In this document: piece by piece, positions 1 through 5,464 of the stretch
How the letters are laid out: each line of letters begins with the position of its first letter
Position numbering within the stretch: the stretch's first letter is position 1
Source of the DNA: Erysipelotrichaceae bacterium
GTDB lineage: Bacteria > Bacillota_I > Bacilli_A > Erysipelotrichales > Erysipelotrichaceae
Direction: 5' to 3'
DNA: 5,464 nt
Assembly: GCA_020026035.1 (NCBI GenBank)
Contig: JAHHRC010000094.1
Coordinates: 1-5,464 of the forward strand
Position numbers and translations under genes: made by a program
Notes under the pieces: model-generated
What the model was told of the DNA's origin: nothing
The model's database searches: none
The model's input: only the letters and a program-made list of their open reading frames with translations

Positions 1-111
1 CCATTTGTTTATAAAATACAAAGCAACAACAAAGGGTACTTAACAGCTGTCGATAGGTATTATTTTGTTCTTTTGTTTGAATTATCTTTGATGCAAACAC
101 ATCATCCGAAT
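1..111. other. AT-rich end stretch with no supported gene
   Basis: Beyond the divIC terminator nothing is recognisable. Two short frames run off the left edge. One is on the plus strand, open from base 1 to a TAA at 145-147, passing through the terminator. The other is on the minus strand, open from about 105 to the edge. Neither has a ribosome site or a recognisable motif. tilS often follows divIC in related genomes, but no TilS start is visible here. This is probably an intergenic spacer or the edge of an unseen gene. Confidence 0.4.
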
Positions 112-137
112 AAAAAAAGAACTGACGAATCAGTTCT
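112..137 (-). terminator. Intrinsic terminator after divIC with UUCG loop
   Basis: On the minus strand AGAACTGA (137-130) pairs perfectly with TCAGTTCT (125-118) around the tetraloop TTCG (129-126), followed by a T run to 112. The stem is only 3/8 G-C. The U run and position directly behind the divIC stop make it convincing. On the plus strand no comparable T run follows the stem, so it appears to serve only the leftward transcript. It ends the mfd-rqcP-divIC unit. Confidence 0.85.
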
Positions 138-143
138 ACTTTC

Positions 144-455
144 TTAATTCTCTTCCTTTTCAGGTAAGTAAAAGATTTGTTCATCTGCCTTTGAAAGCAA
201 ATAATTACTACGGGCAAAACTAGCCACATAGTTTGGATCTTCTAATTTTTCTTTTTCACTTGTTAAATACGCATTTTCATCCTTCACCTGTTGAAGTCTT
301 ACTTGCGCTTCAGCGAGTTGCTTCTTCAGAGTACTATTACGATGAAATTCAACACCAAGCTTATACACAAGACCTAATGCGCTTGCTACTAACAAAATAA
401 GGATCAATTTTGCAAGTGGCCGCATATTCGCGTAGCCTTTTTTCTTATTTTTCAT
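144..455 (-). CDS. divIC: Septum formation initiator family protein DivIC/FtsB
   Basis: A 103-residue bitopic membrane protein of the DivIC/FtsB family, which forms the FtsL-DivIB-DivIC complex that activates septal peptidoglycan synthesis. The basic cytoplasmic N-terminus (MKNKKKGY) is followed by one membrane segment (about 14-34). An extracellular coiled coil (about 40-71, rich in Leu, Glu, Lys and Gln) comes next. Last is the family's short C-terminal motif: DPNYVASFARSNYLLSKADEQ (72-92) and then IFYLP, matching the 'DP.Y...AR' and 'E.if.lp' pattern. The length is typical, slightly short. The start has GGAGG (464-460) four nt before the ATG, a rather tight spacing. Position after mfd-rqcP is the conserved Bacillota location and supports DivIC over FtsL. 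A terminator begins seven nt after the TAA. Confidence 0.92.
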   Translation of the reverse strand: MKNKKKGYANMRPLAKLILILLVASALGLVYKLGVEFHRNSTLKKQLAEAQVRLQQVKDENAYLTSEKEKLEDPNYVASFARSNYLLSKADEQIFYLPEKEEN

Positions 456-501
456 ACGTCCTCCGTTCGCTTATTCAATTTAGCACAAATAGGCTTATTC
501 A

Positions 502-774
502 TCAAGATTCTTGTGAATTGTCTAAGAACACTTGATCCACCACTTCATACAAATCACTCGCGTCTTGTTTACGCTTCACTTCTTCAACCGCTAGCACACG
601 AACCGTTAGCTTACGTTTCCCATAGGTAACACTCACTAAATCACCAACATGCACCGGATGAGACGGCTTTACCGTCTTTCCATTAATTTGAATACGTTCA
701 TTCTCAGCCATTTCTTTCGAAACAGTTCTGCGTTTTAAAATTCTAGATACCTTTAAATACTTATCAATCCGCAT
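502..774 (-). CDS. rqcP: RqcP (YabO), S4-domain ribosome quality-control factor
   Basis: A 90-residue protein made almost entirely of one S4 RNA-binding domain. In Bacillus subtilis RqcP (86 residues) binds obstructed 50S subunits beside 23S rRNA helix 69 and the P-site tRNA. It works with RqcH to add C-terminal alanine tails to stalled nascent chains. The N-terminus (MRIDKYLKVSRILKRR, 1-16) matches RqcP almost residue for residue, including R2, D4 and R16, positions important for RNA contacts in the Bacillus protein. IQINGKTVKPSHPV (28-41) and VGDLVSV (43-49) are typical S4 strands. The related heat-shock protein Hsp15 is less likely given the short length and the mfd neighbour. The start is fixed by AAGGAGG nine nt upstream and by homology from Met1. 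It overlaps mfd by 11 bp (ATG through the mfd TGA). It ends in two successive TGA codons, 46 nt before divIC. Confidence 0.94.
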   Translation of the reverse strand: MRIDKYLKVSRILKRRTVSKEMAENERIQINGKTVKPSHPVHVGDLVSVTYGKRKLTVRVLAVEEVKRKQDASDLYEVVDQVFLDNSQES

Positions 775-3700
775 CTTTCAATGCCTCCTTCGATCTTTCA
801 ATCACCATACCAGCTAACTCCATCGCATCCGATGACTTTGGTAATGTCGCAATAATACTACCACCGGTATAGCGTAAATCGATTTCCTTCGAAATCTCTG
901 TAAAGATTTCAAACAACCGAACCCCATCTAACATATTAGAGAATTCCTTCGTAAAGACAATCTCAATATCTTGATTCAATTCCTTATACGATAGCACATG
1001 CGGTTGATTCAGCAACAATTGCAACTTCTTCTTGTCAAATAAGGCTTTCACTTCTTTTGGCAAACGACCATATTGGTCAATAACCGAAGTTTCAAAGTCA
1101 TCAATCTCCGCAAATGAAACAAGGGAATCAATCTTTTGATACATCGTAATCTTATCAAAGTCATCTGGCGCAAAGGACTTTGGAATATACGACGTTTGTT
1201 TAATATTCGCAATCCGTGGTGCTTCGACCTTTTCTTTCACAATGCCTTGTTCTGCTTGAATCGCCTCTTCAAGCATTTCAATATACATATCAATTCCAAC
1301 CGTATCAATAAACCCTGACTGGTTCGCACCTAATAAATTCCCGGCTCCCCGAATCGTCAAGTCACGCATCGCAATCTTATATCCACTACCAAGCTTGGCA
1401 AATTCTTTCACCGCCGTTAATCGCTTCGAAGCCGTTTCACTCAAGGAAGCACGTGGTGGCACTAACAAATACGCATAGGCAATACGATCCGAACGACCAA
1501 CACGTCCCTTGATCTGATAAATCTGTGCCAACCCAAAGTTTTGCGCATTCTCAATCAAAATCGTATTCGCATTTGGAATATCAATTCCATTCTCTACAAT
1601 CGTCGTACAAACAAGCACATTCAATTCATGGTTCGTAAATCGTAACATCACATCTTCAATCGATTCACGATCCATCTGTCCATGCACCACACCAACCTTC
1701 GCATCCACAAGCAACCCTTCCAATCGATGCGCCACTTGGTAGATTGTCTCTACCTTATTATATAGATAGAACACTTGGCCATTTCGAGCCAACTCTTTTT
1801 CAATCGCCTCAACCACCAATGCTTCTTTCTTTTCAACTACATACGTTTGTACATTGTAACGATTCGCAGGTGGAGTTTCTAACAAGGACAATTGACGAAT
1901 ACCAACCAACGACATCTGCATCGTTCTTGGAATCGGCGTTGCGGAAAGAGTTAATACATCCACATTTGTCTTATACTCTTTGATCCGTTCCTTATGTTCT
2001 ACACCAAAGCGTTGTTCCTCATCGACAACAAGCAGTCCTAAGTCTTTAAACTGCACATCCTTCGATAAAATCCGATGGGTACCAATCAAAATATCAATAC
2101 GACCATCTTTTAGATTCTGCAACGTCGTTTTCACATCTTTCGGTAATACAAAACGATCTAATACCGCAACCGTAAATGGATACTCCTTAAACCGCTTTGC
2201 AAAGGTATGGTAATGTTGCTCAGCAAGAATCGTTGTTGGACAAAGAACCGCAACCTGCTTATTCTCAGCAGCCGCCTTAAACGCCGCCCGAATCGCAACT
2301 TCCGTCTTCCCAAAGCCAACATCCCCACAAATCAAACGATCCATCGGTTTACTCGATTCCATATCTCTTTTGACATCTTCTACCGCACTTTGTTGATCCT
2401 TGGTAAGTTCATATTCAAAGTCTTTTTCAAACTGAATTTGTAACTCACTATCCTTTTGATAAGCATAACCAATCTCTTCTTTTCGATTGGCATACAACTT
2501 CACCAAACGCTTCGCAATGTCATTTACATTTTCTTGTAACGCTTCTTTCGTCTTCTCCCACTCATTTGAACCAAGCTTATGAAGACGAGGTACATAGCCA
2601 TCTCGAGAAACAAACTTGCGAACCAAACGGAACTGCTCTAAAGGCACTAATAATTCTGCATTTCCACGATACACACACTTCAAGAAATCACGCTTTACAC
2701 CTTGAATCGTTCTTGTTTGAATCCCTAAATACTGACCAACACCATACTGGGCATGGACAATGTAATCCCCTTGTTGCAACTCATCGTACGAAGACAATTC
2801 TTCCGCCGATTTAAACTTCTTCGCAAATCGCGTAGACACACGACGAATCTCATACAACTCATAAGCCGTAATAACCTTAAGCTCCATCTCATCCAAGTTA
2901 AACCCTTGGGCAAGTGGCGCAAAGACCATATTAAACCCATCTTGAATGAAATCTGTATCCTCTAATAATAAGTGATAATGAAGGTTATGCGCCGTACAAC
3001 ATTCAATCACCCGTTCCATTTCCTTTTCATTTAAGGCAAACAAAACACGCTTCTCATTCTTTAATAAGGAAAGCTTTTGGTCTAATGACCCTTCTGGTAA
3101 ATGAATCTCTTCGATATTGGAAATATTATCCATGTATGGATCAGCTACCATTTTCTTACAATCAGACCCAATCCGTTCCAACTCTCGGAATACCGCAAAC
3201 CTTGGCAACATCTTCTTTTCTTGTGCCATTTCTTGAATATAGACAACCGTATCCTTTTTCAAACGATCATAGGACTCTTGAATCATTTCTTCATCCGAAT
3301 AAATAAACAATGGATTCTGTAAGTATTCTTCAATCCCACTGGTCTTTGATAAAAATGCCATATACGGATACAACGAAGGTTCTCTTACGCCCTCTTTTAA
3401 TAAGGTAAGGTCCGCATCAATGGAAGCTTCTAACATTGGATCTTTGTTTAGTTCCAACATCTCTAATGCTTTTTCTTCAATCTCTTGAATATCTTCGCTA
3501 GTAAACAACAAATCCGTCGCTGGTACAATTTCCACTTCATTCACTGCTTCAACCGTCTTTTGACTTGTTGTATCAAAGAAACGAATCGAATCAATCTCAT
3601 CATCAAAGAATTCCACACGAATTGGCAAATCATAGTTAATGGAATACAAATCCACAATTCCCCCACGACTTGCAAAGGACAATGGTTGATCAATATGACT

Positions 3701-4207
3701 TGCTTGATAATACCCACTAGCAAGCAAACGACGCTTCAATTCCCCCATATCCAACACATCACCAACACGCAATGTCATACATCCTTGTTTGAACGTTTCA
3801 ACACTTGGCAAATGACGAACCAATCCACTCACCGAAGTAATGACTACTTTATAAGGATCCTTCACCAAAGACGCAAGTGTTTCCACCTTATGCGCCATCA
3901 TCTCCGGAGAAGACGCAATGGCTTCCACACGCAAACTCTCATCACAGCCAAAAAGCACACAATTCTCTTCCGATAGGTATGTGACCATACGCTCATAGAG
4001 ACGTTGTGCGTGATAGAGGTTTTGTTTGACAACTAGGATCGATCTTGGATTCTTTTGATAGCTTGTCGCTATCATGACAGCTTCTTCAATTAACGATGGT
4101 AATGGAATCTTTCCCTTACCCTTATGAATCCGTTTTACGACCTCGTTGTCTTTTAATTCCTTATACAAAGCAATTGGCATGCTTGTTGTCTGTTTCAAAT
4201 CCTGCAT
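764..4207 (-). CDS. mfd: Transcription-repair coupling factor Mfd
   Basis: Mfd is an ATP-driven dsDNA translocase that dislodges stalled RNA polymerase and hands the lesion to UvrA-UvrB. At 1147 residues it is full length. The N-terminal UvrB-like module includes the SRGGIVDLYS segment (about 180-189). The RNA-polymerase-interacting domain spans about 475-545, starting with GDYIVHAQYGVGQY (480-493). The RecG-like motor shows Walker A GDVGFGKT (628-635), PTTILAEQH, GTHRIL, DEEQRFG (729-735), LSATPIPRT and GRVGRS (901-906). The translocation motif region MRDLTIRGAGN covers 947-957. The C-terminal autoinhibitory D7 domain follows from about 1000. Small departures are Y488 where His is usual, and DRF at 684-686 where SRF is usual. 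The start is uncertain: no ribosome site precedes the ATG at 4207, and Met10 (4180) also lacks one. The stop TGA is followed in frame by TAA. The gene overlaps rqcP by 11 bp. Confidence 0.97.
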   Translation of the reverse strand: MQDLKQTTSMPIALYKELKDNEVVKRIHKGKGKIPLPSLIEEAVMIATSYQKNPRSILVVKQNLYHAQRLYERMVTYLSEENCVLFGCDESLRVEAIASSPEMMAHKVETLASLVKDPYKVVITSVSGLVRHLPSVETFKQGCMTLRVGDVLDMGELKRRLLASGYYQASHIDQPLSFASRGGIVDLYSINYDLPIRVEFFDDEIDSIRFFDTTSQKTVEAVNEVEIVPATDLLFTSEDIQEIEEKALEMLELNKDPMLEASIDADLTLLKEGVREPSLYPYMAFLSKTSGIEEYLQNPLFIYSDEEMIQESYDRLKKDTVVYIQEMAQEKKMLPRFAVFRELERIGSDCKKMVADPYMDNISNIEEIHLPEGSLDQKLSLLKNEKRVLFALNEKEMERVIECCTAHNLHYHLLLEDTDFIQDGFNMVFAPLAQGFNLDEMELKVITAYELYEIRRVSTRFAKKFKSAEELSSYDELQQGDYIVHAQYGVGQYLGIQTRTIQGVKRDFLKCVYRGNAELLVPLEQFRLVRKFVSRDGYVPRLHKLGSNEWEKTKEALQENVNDIAKRLVKLYANRKEEIGYAYQKDSELQIQFEKDFEYELTKDQQSAVEDVKRDMESSKPMDRLICGDVGFGKTEVAIRAAFKAAAENKQVAVLCPTTILAEQHYHTFAKRFKEYPFTVAVLDRFVLPKDVKTTLQNLKDGRIDILIGTHRILSKDVQFKDLGLLVVDEEQRFGVEHKERIKEYKTNVDVLTLSATPIPRTMQMSLVGIRQLSLLETPPANRYNVQTYVVEKKEALVVEAIEKELARNGQVFYLYNKVETIYQVAHRLEGLLVDAKVGVVHGQMDRESIEDVMLRFTNHELNVLVCTTIVENGIDIPNANTILIENAQNFGLAQIYQIKGRVGRSDRIAYAYLLVPPRASLSETASKRLTAVKEFAKLGSGYKIAMRDLTIRGAGNLLGANQSGFIDTVGIDMYIEMLEEAIQAEQGIVKEKVEAPRIANIKQTSYIPKSFAPDDFDKITMYQKIDSLVSFAEIDDFETSVIDQYGRLPKEVKALFDKKKLQLLLNQPHVLSYKELNQDIEIVFTKEFSNMLDGVRLFEIFTEISKEIDLRYTGGSIIATLPKSSDAMELAGMVIERSKEALKDAD
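784..790 (-). promoter_or_regulatory. Strong ribosome binding site of rqcP inside mfd
   Basis: AAGGAGG on the minus strand lies within the last codons of mfd, nine nt before the rqcP ATG at 774. Ribosomes finishing mfd cross this site, which suits translational coupling or re-initiation. Confidence 0.8.
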
Positions 4208-4214
4208 TGCATAT

Positions 4215-4220
4215 ATTATA
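4215..4220 (-). promoter_or_regulatory. Candidate -10 element for mfd
   Basis: A perfect TATAAT on the minus strand lies between the VOC terminator and mfd. No convincing -35 hexamer is found 16-18 nt upstream: that stretch is the T-rich arm of the terminator, and no TGn extension precedes the box. If used, transcription would begin at about 4208, one base before the mfd ATG. An AT-rich chance match is the alternative. Confidence 0.4.
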
Positions 4221-4230
4221 CCTGATGCGT

Positions 4231-4260
4231 AAAAAGAAAAAAGGCTTAATGCCTTTCTTC
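4231..4260 (-). terminator. Intrinsic terminator after the VOC gene, stop codon in loop
   Basis: On the minus strand the arm GAAGAAAGGC (4260-4251) pairs with GCCTTTTTTC (4245-4236): ten pairs with one G-U, around the five-base loop ATTAA, followed by TTTTT (4235-4231). The TAA of the VOC gene (4248-4246) lies inside the loop, so the last codons of the gene form the 5' arm. It separates the VOC transcript from mfd, at least partly. The outer stem is A-T rich, so read-through is possible. Confidence 0.75.
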
Positions 4261-4710
4261 CACGACTTCCATAAGTTCTAGAATAATCCCATCTGGATCT
4301 TTCAAGTACACTGCTTTACTCATACCAAGTCCTTGATTCCGAAAATCCATAGAACAAGGACGAGACAAGAACGTTACCCCTTTTGCCTTTAAGTCGTTGT
4401 ATGTTTTATCTAAATCATTCACACGGAAACACAATTCCGATATCGATGTTTGAAAGAGATTTCCTTCTTCTTTCTTCACATCGTCATTCACAAATTGAAT
4501 CAACTCAACCGGTGGAGCCATGATCTCATCCGAACCATTCATATACGCAACACGCGCATGAACATTCGTACGACCAAATAAAATATCGCTTTCTTCCCCT
4601 TTGAGTTCAATCTCATTGACAAACTTCAATCCTAATACATCCCCATAGAATTGCTTTGTACGCTCTAAATCACTCACCGTTAAGCCAACGTGCATAATTT
4701 CATGTATCAT
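4246..4710 (-). CDS. VOC superfamily (glyoxalase/bleomycin-resistance fold) protein
   Basis: A 154-residue, single-chain VOC protein with two beta-alpha-beta-beta-beta modules. Module one opens with HVGLTVSDLERTKQFY (7-22) and closes with PVELIQF (67-73). Module two opens with SELCFRVNDLDKTY (91-104) and closes with DPDGIILELME (138-148). The predicted metal ligands by family alignment are H7, E69, E92 and E145. The third site is normally His in glyoxalase I and methylmalonyl-CoA epimerase, so Glu there is unusual. I cannot assign a substrate; lyase, epimerase, thiol-transferase or binding roles are all possible. The ATG at 4710 is chosen because GGAGG (4720-4716) precedes it by five nt and the first homologous strand begins right after it. 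The frame stays open upstream to 4779, adding 23 residues, but that stretch contains the promoter and looks non-coding. The stop codon lies in the loop of a terminator. Confidence 0.88.
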   Translation of the reverse strand: MIHEIMHVGLTVSDLERTKQFYGDVLGLKFVNEIELKGEESDILFGRTNVHARVAYMNGSDEIMAPPVELIQFVNDDVKKEEGNLFQTSISELCFRVNDLDKTYNDLKAKGVTFLSRPCSMDFRNQGLGMSKAVYLKDPDGIILELMEVVEERH

Positions 4711-4715
4711 AGGTA

Positions 4716-4720
4716 CCTCC
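4716..4720 (-). promoter_or_regulatory. Ribosome binding site deciding the VOC start
   Basis: GGAGG on the minus strand lies five nt before the ATG at 4710. It also overlaps an in-frame ATG GAG GTA at 4722, which has no comparable site upstream. It therefore selects the 154-residue product over the longer options. Confidence 0.8.
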
Positions 4721-4735
4721 ATAAATGTAGGCACT

Positions 4736-4763
4736 ATTATAAAGAATTCACTCACACCGTCAA
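4736..4763 (-). promoter_or_regulatory. Sigma-A-type promoter of the VOC gene
   Basis: On the minus strand TTGACG (4763-4758) is followed, after 16 nt, by a perfect TATAAT (4741-4736). Transcription would begin near 4729, giving a leader of about 19 nt that carries the GGAGG ribosome site. It is the best promoter match I see in the window. Its position upstream of the 4710 start also argues against the longer reading frame starting at 4779. No operator-like inverted repeat is obvious beside it. Confidence 0.75.
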
Positions 4764-4801
4764 CCACTGCGTAAAACAATTATACAAAGAAGCCAATCTG
4801 T

Positions 4802-5452
4802 CTAATACAACTCAAATGACACAAGATCATCACGCTTCATAATACGACTTGTAAAGAGTTCAATTTGTGCCTCATTGGAAAAGACAATGGTCGCTTCAAT
4901 CGCCACTTGTAATTCTTCCATCTTTTCAACTTTATAAGACAACAAGTAGTAGCCATTACATAAATCATGAATCACTTCCATGTCTTCTTGATTCTTTAAC
5001 ACAATTCGATAGCTTTGTTGCATGGTTTTCAGTGTTCGTTCTGTCCGTTGCGCAATCATTCGTAATACCAACAAACAAAGCGTTGCCGCAATCCCAACCA
5101 CATACAAGCCACTGCCAATTGCTAAACCAATCGCTGCCGTTGCTAAAATACCAGCTGCTGTTGTTAACCCATTGATATGAAAGTTTCGCTTATAAATAAT
5201 CCCAGCCCCAAGGAATCCAATCCCAGAAATCAATTGGGCCGCAATTCTTGCCGCATCATAGTTAAAACTATCCTCAAATCCATACTTCGATACAATCATC
5301 ACCAATGACGCTGAAAATCCAACGATCATATGTGTCTTAATTCCTGCATCCTTAAAGTTCGCCTGTCGTTCATACCCAATCACAAACCCACAAATCGAAC
5401 CTACTAACAAACGCAGAATTAAGATGCCATTCATCCCCATTGTTAAATGCAT
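4802..5452 (-). CDS. MgtC/SapB (YhiD) family membrane protein, complete
   Basis: This is a 216-residue polytopic membrane protein of the MgtC/SapB family. About five hydrophobic segments are visible, near residues 8-27, 39-57, 69-88, 97-113 and 115-133. A soluble tail of roughly 83 residues follows (134-216), in the place where MgtC proteins carry an ACT-like domain. Family signatures are present: GYERQ (26-30) followed by AGIKTH (36-41), then DAARIAAQ with SGIGFLGAGII (66-86), then NGLTTAAG (94-101) and AAIGLAIGSG. The start is set by AGGAG (5463-5459), six nt before the ATG, and the stop is TAG. Salmonella MgtC inhibits the F-ATPase and supports growth at low Mg2+. Many homologues in Bacillota are uncharacterised and often annotated as Mg2+ transporters, so that role is uncertain here. 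The promoter would lie beyond the window edge. No terminator is visible after the gene; the next start is 91 nt away. Confidence 0.9.
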   Translation of the reverse strand: MHLTMGMNGILILRLLVGSICGFVIGYERQANFKDAGIKTHMIVGFSASLVMIVSKYGFEDSFNYDAARIAAQLISGIGFLGAGIIYKRNFHINGLTTAAGILATAAIGLAIGSGLYVVGIAATLCLLVLRMIAQRTERTLKTMQQSYRIVLKNQEDMEVIHDLCNGYYLLSYKVEKMEELQVAIEATIVFSNEAQIELFTSRIMKRDDLVSFELY

Positions 5453-5464
5453 TTTATTCTCCTA

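Noticed and set aside
2725..2940. 71-codon minus-strand frame inside mfd
   Set aside because: It is an alternate frame of the RNA-polymerase-interacting region, rich in Arg and Leu from frame shift, with Mfd intact in the main frame.
3485..3976. 163-codon open frame on the plus strand, antisense to mfd
   Set aside because: It lies wholly inside the conserved Mfd frame, its composition (rich in His, Asn, Thr, Ile) is that of an antisense shadow, and no ribosome site or family motif is seen.
50..3979. Short repeats: CGATAGGTAT at 50-59 and 3970-3979, and TCATCCGAATAAA near 103 and 3290
   Set aside because: Repeats of 10-13 bases are expected by chance in a window of this size, and one copy of each lies in mfd coding sequence.
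4779..4784. Second TATAAT on the minus strand between the MgtC and VOC genes
   Set aside because: No -35 hexamer is found at a suitable distance, and the TTGACG-TATAAT pair nearer the VOC gene explains its expression better.
4867..5175. 102-codon plus-strand frame antisense to the MgtC-family gene
   Set aside because: The minus strand encodes clear MgtC motifs here, and the plus-strand product has no recognisable domain or start signal.
1..5464. Search for CRISPR arrays, tRNA/rRNA genes, insertion sequences, riboswitches or mobile-element ends
   Set aside because: No periodic repeats, tRNA cloverleaf, rRNA signature, transposase or terminal inverted repeats were seen. The spacers are too short for a riboswitch.

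Overview
The window reads as ordinary chromosomal DNA of a low-to-moderate GC Bacillota (Firmicutes) bacterium. All five genes I can support lie on the minus strand, so transcription runs from the right edge to the left. In that order they are a complete MgtC/SapB-family membrane protein (5452-4802), a small VOC (glyoxalase-fold) protein (4710-4246), the transcription-repair coupling factor Mfd (4207-764), the S4-domain ribosome quality-control factor RqcP (774-502) and a DivIC/FtsB-type division protein (455-144).

The series mfd - rqcP - divIC is a well-known conserved block of Bacillota. The sporulation-linked genes found inside it in Bacillus (spoVT, yabP, yabQ, mazG) are absent, and pth does not precede mfd. 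This points to a compact, probably non-sporulating lineage such as Lactobacillales or Erysipelotrichia. I cannot choose between them from sequence alone; Erysipelotrichia is a guess. TGA is used as a stop codon (mfd, rqcP), so this is not a Mycoplasma-type code.

Regulation is partly readable. A good sigma-A-type promoter (TTGACG, 16 nt, TATAAT) sits just upstream of the VOC gene. An intrinsic terminator, whose loop contains the VOC stop codon, ends that gene. A TATAAT lies immediately before mfd, so close that the mfd message would be almost leaderless. mfd and rqcP overlap by 11 bp and are probably translationally coupled. A second intrinsic terminator with a UUCG loop closes the block directly after divIC.

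Functionally, mfd and rqcP both deal with stalled machines: Mfd removes stalled RNA polymerase and recruits nucleotide excision repair, and RqcP helps RqcH add alanine tails on obstructed 50S subunits. DivIC belongs to the septal FtsL-DivIB-DivIC complex. The MgtC and VOC genes have no evident link to this block. The leftmost 111 bases hold no gene I can support. I found no undescribed system. The points most worth checking are the mfd start and promoter, an unusual residue in the VOC metal site, and a few substitutions in Mfd motifs.
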